A stretch of 32,324 nt of DNA. It comes from Gammaproteobacteria bacterium (GTDB taxonomy: Bacteria > Pseudomonadota > Gammaproteobacteria > SZUA-152). The notes beneath the pieces are model-generated. The model saw only the letters and a program-made list of their open reading frames with translations, was not told the DNA's origin and searched no databases. The DNA lies in NCBI GenBank assembly GCA_022340845.1, contig JAJDNG010000007.1:1-32324 (forward strand), written 5' to 3'. Below are positions 17,195 to 24,494 of this stretch, piece after piece; position 1 is the stretch's first letter, and each line of letters starts with the position of its first letter. The translations under genes were made by a program, and so were the position numbers.

Positions 17195-18046
17195 ATGAGC
17201 AGCGAATTGACGTCACAAAAAGCGCTTTTTAAAGCGGTATACAAATTAATGCGCTCCCTGGTACGCATTCTGTTACGTAATGGCGTTCCCTACGGAGCAT
17301 TTACTGATATTGCCAAACGCGCGTACGTGGATGTGGCAATGAAAGAATTTGGGGTGCCCGGCAAAAAGCAAACCAATTCCCGGGTGGCTACTATCACTGG
17401 CTTATCCCGTAAAGAAATCCAGCGCGTTATTAGTCTCAATCTCAGCGGTGATCAGGAAAAAGATATGGTGGTGCGCTACAATCGCGCCGCCCGAGTGGTG
17501 TACGGCTGGGTACATGACAGAACCTATGCTGGCCAGGATGGCGATTCTGCCATTTTGCCGTTTGAGGGGGATACTCCCAGTTTTAGCTCCCTGGTCAGAA
17601 CTTACAGTGGCGATGTGCCGCCGCGCGCCATATTGGATGAATTACTGCAAGTGGGCGTGGCGCAGCGGCTGGATAATGGAAACATTAAGCTGTTGGAACG
17701 GGCTTATATCCCCACCAAAGGCGAAGCGGAGAAACTGGTGTTATTGGGCCGGGACGTGGCAGGTCTGATTTCCACGATGGATAAAAACATTCACGGCGTG
17801 CACGACATCCTTTATTTTCAGCGTAAAGTGTTTTACGACAATCTATCCGAAGAAGCGGCCGTGGAATTTCACGAGTTTTTACTCAACAAAGGCCAGCCGC
17901 TGTTGGAAGAGTTTGATCAATGGATGGCCCAGCGCGACCGCGATGTGAATCCTGATGCCGGCGGCAGCGGCCGCAAAGCCGTTGGCGTGGGTTTGTATTA
18001 TTTCGAAGAAGAACTTCAACAAGATCCTCCGGAGTCCTCCTCATGA
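17195..18046 (+). CDS. DUF6502-family protein, probable winged-helix regulator
   Basis: A 283-residue soluble protein matching the DUF6502 family, whose function is unknown. After a basic helical start (LMRSLVRILLRNGVPYGAF), residues 36-80 look like a helix-turn-helix unit, with TNSRVATITGLSRKEIQRVI as the likely recognition region. Residues 125-175 look like a second winged helix (RAILDELLQVGVAQRLDNGNIKLLERAYI). A helical domain follows (185-250), then a conserved GSGRKAVGVGLYYFEEE tail. I infer a DNA-binding regulator; the inverted repeat just upstream is a candidate autoregulatory site. The ATGA overlap with the next gene, a DUF5666 lipoprotein, shows translational coupling. I recall DUF6502 and DUF5666 genes as neighbours in other proteobacteria. 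Family call is good; the regulator role is inference. Confidence 0.85.
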   Translation: MSSELTSQKALFKAVYKLMRSLVRILLRNGVPYGAFTDIAKRAYVDVAMKEFGVPGKKQTNSRVATITGLSRKEIQRVISLNLSGDQEKDMVVRYNRAARVVYGWVHDRTYAGQDGDSAILPFEGDTPSFSSLVRTYSGDVPPRAILDELLQVGVAQRLDNGNIKLLERAYIPTKGEAEKLVLLGRDVAGLISTMDKNIHGVHDILYFQRKVFYDNLSEEAAVEFHEFLLNKGQPLLEEFDQWMAQRDRDVNPDAGGSGRKAVGVGLYYFEEELQQDPPESSS

Positions 18047-19137
18047 ATTGTTCCTTGTTACGCTTTTTTTCATTAAGCGCGTCCTTAAGCATAGTGCTCA
18101 GTTTGCTCGTCGCGGCGTGCAGTGGTGGTGAATCCGGCACCGGTTTCGGCGGTAGTTACCCCAAAGTGTCTGTGGGAGTGATTACCGGTTTCGGCAGTGT
18201 GTTTGTCAATGGCGTTGAATTCGATACTTCCCGGGCTGAGATCAATGTCAATGAAGCTATAGCCAGTGAAGAGGACTTGGCCATCGGCATGGTAGTGAGC
18301 GTGGTGGGTTCTACCGACCAATCTCAGGTTAGCGGCAGCGCTGATGCGATATATTACGAAAGTGAAGTGTGCGGCATAGTCAACCAAAACGATCAGCCTG
18401 ACCAATTGGAAATTATGGGCCAGACCGTAAAATACGATAGTGAAACGGTGTTCGATAGCAGTATTGATACCGTGGCGTCAGTTGCGGAAATTCCGGTGGG
18501 CGCTGTAGTGGAAATCACTGGATACCGCACTGGCGACAACAGCTTGCATGCCACTCAGATTACTTTGCTACAGAGCCAGTATAATGACGGCGAGCAATTG
18601 ATCGTTAACGGTGTTGTGACCGCCGGTGTCTCGTCCGGGAAATTTTCGATGGGCACACTCACGGTGGTGGTTGACGATGTAACGCAATTTATTAACCTCC
18701 CGAACAACCAGATCACACCTGGCATGGCGATAAAAGTTAAAAGCAAGCGGGGTCTGGTGAATACTAATGAGTTGCTCGCAGATCAAATTCAATTGAACAA
18801 AAATCAATACGTGGTCGCAGGCAATGTTCTGGAAATCGAAGGCATTGTGATGAATCCGAATCTGCAAGCCAATGAATTTCAGTTAAACGGATATACCGTC
18901 TATTTTTCAGCTCAAACCAGGTTTGTCGATGGCGCTGAGGATAATCTGGCCGATGGCGTAAAAGTGGAAGTGGAAGGTGTATTGCTGTCGGACAATCAGC
19001 TGGAAGCTGGCGAAATTACTTTTCGCAAATCAGCTAAAATCGATTTAATTGCACCAGTGACTTCCATCAATATTGCTGACAACCAAGTAAACCTCTCGGG
19101 CGTCAACGTACGACTGACCAATAGAACTTTGTTGTAA
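18043..19137 (+). CDS. DUF5666-repeat lipoprotein, truncated by an in-frame stop
   Basis: A 364-residue product with a lipoprotein signal (lipobox LVAAC, cysteine at about 26) followed by DUF5666 repeats of about 65-75 residues. The first is GVITGFGSVFVNGVEFDT...DLAIGMVVSVVGS. Four complete repeats and half of a fifth are present before TAA at 19135-19137. The same frame then stays open for 102 more codons, completing repeat five and adding a sixth, so this is very probably a disrupted gene of about 467 codons. DUF5666 domains are small beta-rich modules of unknown role; the protein should sit in the envelope. The ATG overlaps the DUF6502 stop and has GGAG nine bases upstream. The intact paralogue lies 600 bp downstream of the full frame. 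Confidence 0.85.
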   Translation: MNCSLLRFFSLSASLSIVLSLLVAACSGGESGTGFGGSYPKVSVGVITGFGSVFVNGVEFDTSRAEINVNEAIASEEDLAIGMVVSVVGSTDQSQVSGSADAIYYESEVCGIVNQNDQPDQLEIMGQTVKYDSETVFDSSIDTVASVAEIPVGAVVEITGYRTGDNSLHATQITLLQSQYNDGEQLIVNGVVTAGVSSGKFSMGTLTVVVDDVTQFINLPNNQITPGMAIKVKSKRGLVNTNELLADQIQLNKNQYVVAGNVLEIEGIVMNPNLQANEFQLNGYTVYFSAQTRFVDGAEDNLADGVKVEVEGVLLSDNQLEAGEITFRKSAKIDLIAPVTSINIADNQVNLSGVNVRLTNRTLL

Positions 19138-19446
19138 GACGACGATAGAATCACCAAAATCAGGCAATTCTCGCTGGAGGATCTTAGCGACGGCGATAGA
19201 GTCAAAATTAAGGCTTTCCGGGATAACCTTACTCAGCAAATTATAGCGATCCAGTTCCGACGCGTAGAAGCGCAATCCGCAGATTCAACCTTTGAAATTA
19301 CGGGTATTTTGGATGAATTGAACAATGCGCAGGCGATTATCGCCGGTGTCGCCGTCGATACTGCAGGTTTGTCTCCCGTGCTCACCAATGCCGACGTTGG
19401 AACTGATGTTACGGTTGTCGGTACGATCCCCATTTCCACCCAATAG
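19138..19446 (+). pseudogene. Cut-off 3' part of the first DUF5666 gene
   Basis: After the TAA the same reading frame continues as DDDRITKIRQFSLEDLSDGD (rest of repeat five), then FEITGILDELNNAQAIIAGV (repeat six), and ends at TAG 19444-19446. LSDGDRVKIKAF is the normal end pattern of a DUF5666 unit. Aligned with the paralogue, TLL-stop-D matches TWLKD, so a single AAA-to-TAA change explains the break. No start codon with a ribosome-binding site re-initiates here. Confidence 0.8.
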
Positions 19447-19488
19447 CCTTTCGTCCGGGTCCTGCAACTATCTCTTCAATGACCAACC

Positions 19489-19512
19489 GCCACATCGTGT
19501 CTACGGTGTGGC
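19489..19512 (+). terminator. Strong hairpin after the first DUF5666 gene
   Basis: GCCACATCG-TGTCTA-CGGTGTGGC forms a 9-bp stem (one G-T pair) with a 6-nt loop, 43 nt after the TAG of the full frame. The nearest T-run (TTCTTTTTT) is about 20 nt further on, so it is not a classic intrinsic terminator. It may mark the 3' end by another mechanism. Confidence 0.4.
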
Positions 19513-19638
19513 CAAGAACGCTTCACCGCCTTCTTTTTTCCAGCGTGTTCACTTAATTTCTTGTAAATCATAACGTTAAACTCCTTTTCCCAATATCACG
19601 CGTAATCCGTTTGGAACACAAACTGCGAATAATCCCTA

Positions 19639-19666
19639 TTGACGGTCGTTTGCTGCAGTGTATAAT
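19639..19666 (+). promoter_or_regulatory. Strong sigma70-like promoter for the second DUF5666 gene
   Basis: TTGACG, a 16-bp spacer, then TATAAT. Transcription would start near 19673, inside the 26-bp palindrome, giving a leader of about 370 nt before the ATG at 20046. Confidence 0.75.
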
Positions 19667-19671
19667 CTTGC

Positions 19672-19697
19672 ATGTTTGGGAATATATTCCCAAACAT
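19672..19697 (+). promoter_or_regulatory. 26-bp perfect palindrome, probable operator (copy 2)
   Basis: ATGTTTGGGAATA/TATTCCCAAACAT is a perfect 26-bp palindrome beginning five bases after the TATAAT box. Its core TTTGGGA-ATATAT-TCCCAAA has the same arms and the same 6-bp spacer as the site in front of the DUF6502 gene, and sits in the same place relative to the -10 box. It should bind the same dimeric protein. Confidence 0.8.
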
Positions 19698-19701
19698 AGG
19701 C

Positions 19702-19837
19702 TGGGTGTCACTACAGACAGAAACCGTGCACCCATCGCTCGGTAAAGTGGAAAACATTACCGGCATCACGGCAGTAGCACCTACGGGAGGGAGAGGTCAT
19801 GCGAAGGACATGCGATGACAATGGTGTTTCTGCCGTG
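19702..19837 (+). ncRNA. Probably structured 5' leader of the second DUF5666 mRNA
   Basis: Three successive potential stems follow the transcription start. The first is TGGGTG/CACCCA (19702-19707 with 19729-19734). The second is CGGTAA/TTACCG (19740-19745 with 19757-19762). The third is CACGGCAG/CTGCCGTG (19767-19774 with 19830-19837), extended inward past a 3x3 internal loop by CACC/GGTG (19778-19781 with 19823-19826). The third stem encloses the ribosome-binding site and start of a 28-codon ORF. It matches no riboswitch class that I can recognise. Pairings were found by eye, not by folding. Confidence 0.4.
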
Positions 19838-19885
19838 TATTTATCCATTCACACAATCAATATTGTTATCAGAGTTTATCTCTAA
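19799..19885 (+). CDS. Possible 28-residue leader peptide
   Basis: ATG at 19799 is preceded by GGGAGGGAGAGG, one of the best Shine-Dalgarno-like sequences in the window, and opens a 28-codon frame (MRRTCDDNGVSAVYLSIHTI, then NIVIRVYL). It lies in the leader between the palindrome and the second DUF5666 gene, and its start is inside a predicted stem-loop. The peptide resembles nothing I know. It could be a regulatory leader ORF or a chance frame behind a purine-rich stretch that serves RNA structure. Confidence 0.35.
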   Translation: MRRTCDDNGVSAVYLSIHTINIVIRVYL

Positions 19886-20045
19886 CCATTAAAACTGATG
19901 CGAAATCACGTCCATCAATAAATATGCCGAACCAGCGCATGAAGCGAGTCGGTTATAACCCAGGTATAAAAACTGTCGGCGATCTAATTACAAAATAACA
20001 GCCCTGTTGCAATGGGCATAACCTATTTTTCCAAGAGGAGGCGTT

Positions 20046-21521
20046 ATGAACTACAGACATCTTTTACTACTCGTCACTCTGTCGTCAACGATGGCATTGA
20101 TCGGCGGTTGTGGTGATTCCGGTAATACCGGTAACGCCAGTTCTTCAGAATCGATTAAATCCGTCGGTGTAGTCAGCAGTGTAAACAGTGGCCAAAGCAT
20201 TAATGTCAACGGTGTAACATACGCTACCGGCCAGAGTGAAGTTGTCAATGAAGAAGATGGCGAGCTCGATGTGGGTATGGTGGTCACGGTAGACGGTACT
20301 ATGGACGAGGATGCTAACACCGGGGAAGCACACAATATCCACTATGAAGCTGAAATCAAAGGCGTAGTGATTGTCAACGATGTCATGGGCAGCAATTCGC
20401 TGAACGTGATGGGGCAGACGGTTCTGGTGGACGATTTGACAATGTTTGTAAGTGAATATCCAAATTACGCCACCTTGGATTCCATCCCGATCAATGCTTA
20501 TGTGGAAGTCAGCGGACTAATGCTCAACGACGGCACATTAAAAGCTACACGTATTGAATTGGAATCGGAAACGTATATGGCGGGAATGCTACTTAAGGTC
20601 AAAGGTAAAATCACTGACGTAGGTGACATGTATTTCACCATAAATGATCTCACTGTAATGTATAACGACACTACGGATTTCATTAATTTAAGCAAAGAAG
20701 ATTTGATGGCGGATATCTGCGTAAAAGTGTTAAGTACACAAGCATTCGACCCCAATACCATGAATTTAACCGCTGACAGTGTCCAAATGAAACACAATGG
20801 CGTGGACGCTGATCATGGTGAAAAAGTGGAGTTGTACGGTGAGGTGACCAGCGATGGAGTGATTGACAATGTGTTCGTATTAAATGACCAGCCGGTGATG
20901 CTTACCGACCGTACGCACTTTGTGCATGGCACCATGGCGGACATTGTCAAAGGCGCAATGCTGCAGGCCAAAGGCCACCTGGATGAAAATAACGTACTGG
21001 TTGCGGAAAAAATTAAATTCCAGAAACCGCATAATGTCATAATCTCCGGTATTGTCGATGCAGTGAATGCGGAAGAAAATTACCTGCAGGTCATGGGCGC
21101 CATGGTTTATGTGGACGAAAACACCTGGTTGAAAGACCATCCCCACAATGGCGGTGAAATCCCAAACAATCCTGATCCTGTGGCTGGTACTAATGAAATG
21201 TTCGCTTTTGGTCTGAGTGATATTGAAGCTGGGAATTTTGTCATGGTTCACGGTGCTTATATGCAGCAAAAACAAGCCATTGAGGCGCGCAAACTCCAGC
21301 GTAAAAAACCGGATCATCCGGCGCAAGTCCATGTGGCAGGTCCGGTAACCGCTATTGACAGCGATAACAATCTTCTGGAAATCGCCGGAGTAAAAGTCGA
21401 TATATCCGGTTTTACCAACCTGACTCCCAGTTTAGGAGATAGGGCCAGTGCCACCGGTGGTTACGATCAAGAATCCATGATCTTAATTCCAATGGAAATG
21501 GATATCGAACCCAAAGAATAA
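20046..21521 (+). CDS. DUF5666-repeat lipoprotein, intact copy
   Basis: A 491-residue lipoprotein. The signal peptide ends in the lipobox LIGGC (cysteine at 22). Six DUF5666-like units follow, starting at about residues 38, 107, 180, 257, 330 and 427. The first reads VGVVSSVNSGQSINVNGVTY...LDVGMVVTVDG and the last VHVAGPVTAIDSDNNLLEIAGVKV. Unit five has an insertion rich in H, N, G and P (HPHNGGEIPNNPDP). The product is acidic and should be an envelope protein; DUF5666 has no known function. The ribosome-binding site GAGGAGG is very strong. It is a single-gene transcript with its own promoter, operator palindrome, long leader and UUCG-loop terminator. It shares order and length with the truncated copy upstream, so the pair arose by duplication. 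Confidence 0.87.
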   Translation: MNYRHLLLLVTLSSTMALIGGCGDSGNTGNASSSESIKSVGVVSSVNSGQSINVNGVTYATGQSEVVNEEDGELDVGMVVTVDGTMDEDANTGEAHNIHYEAEIKGVVIVNDVMGSNSLNVMGQTVLVDDLTMFVSEYPNYATLDSIPINAYVEVSGLMLNDGTLKATRIELESETYMAGMLLKVKGKITDVGDMYFTINDLTVMYNDTTDFINLSKEDLMADICVKVLSTQAFDPNTMNLTADSVQMKHNGVDADHGEKVELYGEVTSDGVIDNVFVLNDQPVMLTDRTHFVHGTMADIVKGAMLQAKGHLDENNVLVAEKIKFQKPHNVIISGIVDAVNAEENYLQVMGAMVYVDENTWLKDHPHNGGEIPNNPDPVAGTNEMFAFGLSDIEAGNFVMVHGAYMQQKQAIEARKLQRKKPDHPAQVHVAGPVTAIDSDNNLLEIAGVKVDISGFTNLTPSLGDRASATGGYDQESMILIPMEMDIEPKE

Positions 21522-21554
21522 ATTCCTCTAAAAAAAGCAGTACCCAGAGCTATT

Positions 21555-21579
21555 AAGGCGGTTTCGACCGCCTTTTTTT
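21555..21579 (+). terminator. Rho-independent terminator with UUCG tetraloop
   Basis: AAGGCGGT-TTCG-ACCGCCTT is an 8-bp perfect stem with a stable UUCG loop, followed by five more T. It closes the second DUF5666 transcript, 34 bp after its stop codon. Confidence 0.95.
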
Positions 21580-21702
21580 ATTGCCCCGCCAATGTGATAT
21601 TGTCTTGTGTGGTACCTTAGCACTGAGTTAGATGAGCACTTGTACTCACAGTAGGTCACCCAAATATAAGGCAGATAACTCAAATCGCAGCAGGAAAAAC
21701 CC

Positions 21703-23520
21703 ATGCCCGCACCTTTTAAACGCACCGAAACCCCCAGCGCGGACCGCAATGCCTTGTATAACCTTAATGCATTGCTACCTTACATTTGGGAATTCCGTGG
21801 CCGCGTATCGTTGGCACTGGCCTGCTTGATATTCTCGAAGCTGGCGACCGTGGGTATACCCATTACTTTAAAGGAAATCGTAGATAGCCTGGACAGCACG
21901 ATCACCACAACCATCGTGTTGCCGGTGACCTTGTTGTTTGCCTACGGATTATTGCGCCTGGCCAGCTCTTTTTTTAATGAAATGCGGGATGTATTATTTA
22001 CCCGGGTGCGTTATCGCGCCATGCGCCGCCTGACCATACGCACCCTGGAGCATCTGCACAACCTTTCGCTGCGTTTTCATTTGGAAAGAAAAACAGGTGC
22101 TCTCAGCAGCGACTTGCAGCGCGGCGCCGCCAGTTTGAGTTCGCTGCTGAACTATTTTATTTTCAGTATCATCCCAGTATCCGTGGAGTTTTTATTAATC
22201 GCCGGCTATTTGTTTGTGCAATACGATGCTGTGTTTACCGTTATTATCGGCGCTAGTGTTATTGTCTATATTGTCTTTACCTTCAAGGTAATGAACTGGC
22301 GCGTGGAATACCGCCATCAAATGAACCGGTTGGAATCCCAGGCCAACAACGAAGCCATAGACAGCTTAATCAATTACGAAACGGTTAAATACTTCAACAA
22401 CGAAACGTTCGAAGCCAGGCGCTGCAATGACACTTTGGATCAGTGGGAAGATAAAGCGGTACTGAGTCAGTTTTCCATGTCCGCCCTGAATTTCGGCCAA
22501 GGGGCCATCATTGCGGTTGCGATCACCTTCATTATGTTTTTCGCCGCTAACCAAGTGGCGCATGACAAGATGACCCTGGGTGAGTTGGTGATGATCAACA
22601 CTTTCTTGCTGCAATTGTTTATACCGTTGAATTTTCTCGGCGTCGTTTATCGCTCCATACGCTACTCGTTAGCGGATATGGACCGCTTGGTGAAATTACT
22701 GGAACAGGAACCTGAAATCAACGATGTCCCGCAGGCCAAGTCATTGGTCATCCGGGAAGGGGGGGTGCGTTTCGAACACGTGCAATTCGCCTATCAAGCC
22801 GAACGGCAAATATTATTTGACGTGGATTTTACCATCGAGCCAGGTCAAAAAGTTGCCGTCGTCGGGCACAGTGGTGCCGGTAAATCCACTCTGGCTCGAT
22901 TAATGTTCCGCTTCTACGATGTGACCGGCGGCAGGATAACCATAGACGATCAAGACATACGCAACGTGACCCAGGAAAGCCTGCGCCGCGCCATCGGCAT
23001 TGTCCCCCAGGACACGGTGTTGTTTAACGATACTATTTACTACAACCTGGCCTACGCTAATCCCGAAGCCAGCAAACAGGATGTCATTAACGCCGCCAAA
23101 AAAGCGCACATCCACGAATTCATCCATTCATTACCGGATCAATATGACACCGTCGTGGGCGAGCGTGGCTTGAAACTTTCCGGGGGTGAAAAACAGCGCG
23201 TCGCCATTGCCAGAACCATCTTAAAAGACCCCAAAATCCTCATATTCGACGAAGCCACTTCCGCCCTGGACACCAAAAGCGAACAAGCCATTTTAAAAGA
23301 GCTCAAAGCTACTGCGGTAAATCATACTACGTTGGTTATTGCCCATAGACTATCCACCATTGTGGATGCTGACCGTATACTGGTATTGGATTCAGGAAAA
23401 GTGCTGGAACACGGCAATCATAATCAACTGCTGGAAAAACAAGGTGTATATGCAAACATGTGGACGTTGCAACAAAAAGAGCAGAAAAAACTGGCAGACT
23501 CGGCTGAGGAAGGGAAATAG
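21703..23520 (+). CDS. Atm1/HMT1-type ABC exporter
   Basis: A 605-residue fused permease-ATPase half-transporter that should work as a homodimer in the inner membrane. Six transmembrane helices span about 30-335. The strings NYETVKYFNNETFE and RSIRYSLADMDRL are hallmarks of the Atm1/ABCB7/HMT1 group, which exports glutathione-linked or metal-related compounds. The ATPase domain has Walker A GHSGAGKST, Q-loop VPQDTVLFNDTI, signature LSGGEKQRVAIAR, Walker B ILIFDEATSALD and switch His in LVIAHRLSTIVDADRI; all are canonical. Bacterial members have been tied to heavy-metal tolerance, but the substrate here is not proven. It stands alone after the DUF5666 terminator and ends two bases from the convergent hydrolase gene, with no terminator between. 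Confidence 0.93.
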   Translation: MPAPFKRTETPSADRNALYNLNALLPYIWEFRGRVSLALACLIFSKLATVGIPITLKEIVDSLDSTITTTIVLPVTLLFAYGLLRLASSFFNEMRDVLFTRVRYRAMRRLTIRTLEHLHNLSLRFHLERKTGALSSDLQRGAASLSSLLNYFIFSIIPVSVEFLLIAGYLFVQYDAVFTVIIGASVIVYIVFTFKVMNWRVEYRHQMNRLESQANNEAIDSLINYETVKYFNNETFEARRCNDTLDQWEDKAVLSQFSMSALNFGQGAIIAVAITFIMFFAANQVAHDKMTLGELVMINTFLLQLFIPLNFLGVVYRSIRYSLADMDRLVKLLEQEPEINDVPQAKSLVIREGGVRFEHVQFAYQAERQILFDVDFTIEPGQKVAVVGHSGAGKSTLARLMFRFYDVTGGRITIDDQDIRNVTQESLRRAIGIVPQDTVLFNDTIYYNLAYANPEASKQDVINAAKKAHIHEFIHSLPDQYDTVVGERGLKLSGGEKQRVAIARTILKDPKILIFDEATSALDTKSEQAILKELKATAVNHTTLVIAHRLSTIVDADRILVLDSGKVLEHGNHNQLLEKQGVYANMWTLQQKEQKKLADSAEEGK

Positions 23521-23522
23521 TC

Positions 23523-24194
23523 TTATTGTTGCTTGTGCAGAAACTGCTGAAGAAACCACTGTTGCGTGTGAGCGGCGATTTGTTCCAATACTTTTGGGTT
23601 GTGGGAATCGTGAGTGGTGCCGGAGATGATCTCGAGGCGGTGTTTGGTATCCAATGCTTCTATCGCATCCCGGTTCCATTGAAGTTGTGCGCGGTCCTTG
23701 TCGCCGGAAATCAACAAGGTGGGTGCTTTGACCCGCTGGAGATAATTTTTTATAAGTTCAGGTTTTGCGTTGCTCAGCGCCAGCGCTGAGATGCAATCCG
23801 TGCGTTCGGTAGCTGCGGCCAATGCGGCGGCGGCGCTCATATTGGTTCCAAAAATGCCAATTGGAAATTTACCCAGTGCTTCATCATGAGTTATCCATTC
23901 TATCGTACAAACCAAGCGCGAAGCGATGAGTTGAATATTGGCGTCATAACCACGTTGTTTCGATAAAGCGCGCTCACCCGGCGTGAGTAAATCGATTAGC
24001 ACGGACGCAACGCCAGCGTCAGTCAGCAGATTGGCGACATGGCGATTGATCGGGCTGAAACGACTGCTTGATAGACCGTGTGCAAAAATAACAATCCCTT
24101 TGACCGGTTCAAGGGATTGGACAATTCCGGTGAGTGTCACGCCGTTGACCGACACGTAAATATCACGGTATTTTTTTGTAGACTGTTCAGCCAT
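23523..24194 (-). CDS. Alpha/beta-hydrolase-fold protein lacking the nucleophile serine
   Basis: About 223 residues, resembling small dienelactone-hydrolase-like proteins. The oxyanion-side strand IVIFAHGLSSSRFSPINRHVA, the acid-residue region LLISGDKDRAQLQWNRDAIE and the terminal His in SGTTHDSHNP are present. At the nucleophile elbow, usually GxSxG (GASTG in relatives), the sequence is GTNMS, so Asn (nt 23841-23843) replaces the Ser. Classical hydrolysis is therefore unlikely unless the Ser two residues on takes over. The ORF track starts at 24203. I prefer the second ATG at 24194, which has AGGA eight bases upstream. There is no signal peptide, so it is probably cytoplasmic. Substrate and role are unknown. 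Confidence 0.85.
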   Translation of the reverse strand: MAEQSTKKYRDIYVSVNGVTLTGIVQSLEPVKGIVIFAHGLSSSRFSPINRHVANLLTDAGVASVLIDLLTPGERALSKQRGYDANIQLIASRLVCTIEWITHDEALGKFPIGIFGTNMSAAAALAAATERTDCISALALSNAKPELIKNYLQRVKAPTLLISGDKDRAQLQWNRDAIEALDTKHRLEIISGTTHDSHNPKVLEQIAAHTQQWFLQQFLHKQQ

Positions 24195-24494
24195 GGAAAC
24201 CATCCTGTTTCGTTGCCAAACGCGGGCAATTTATCGCATACCAGCGTAACTTTACCAACGGCTGTCGGCTTCCGGCGCGTTCATTTACTTAAGGCCCGCG
24301 ATCGTTTGTTAAATTACGTGGAAGGTGTACAAAATGTATTCAAAGACTCATTTGTGCACAAAATCTGGTACATCATAAGCTCGTGCGTGCGGCCAGTTGT
24401 GGTTACCGCCAAGCCATTAAAACCATAGTCCAATCACTTTACTTCTGCAATGAAATATATCAATGATGGATTTCACGATAACCTTGCGTGGTTA
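24195..24494. other. Intergenic region between two minus-strand genes
   Basis: About 300 bp between the hydrolase-fold gene and the DUF72 gene. I see no clear terminator, repeat or RNA gene. A plus-strand frame covering it (to 24428) is antisense to the hydrolase gene over its first part, has no ribosome-binding site, and is probably chance. The promoter of the hydrolase-fold gene should lie here. Confidence 0.4.

Noticed and set aside
19588-19623. Additional half-sites (TCCCAA, and GTTTG-N5-CAAAC) upstream of the second DUF5666 promoter
   Set aside because: They do not keep the TTTGGGA-N6-TCCCAAA arrangement and are short enough to be chance.
24078-24428. 116-codon plus-strand ORF opposite the hydrolase-fold gene and its upstream gap
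   Set aside because: Half is antisense to a real gene and the rest has no ribosome-binding site or known motif.
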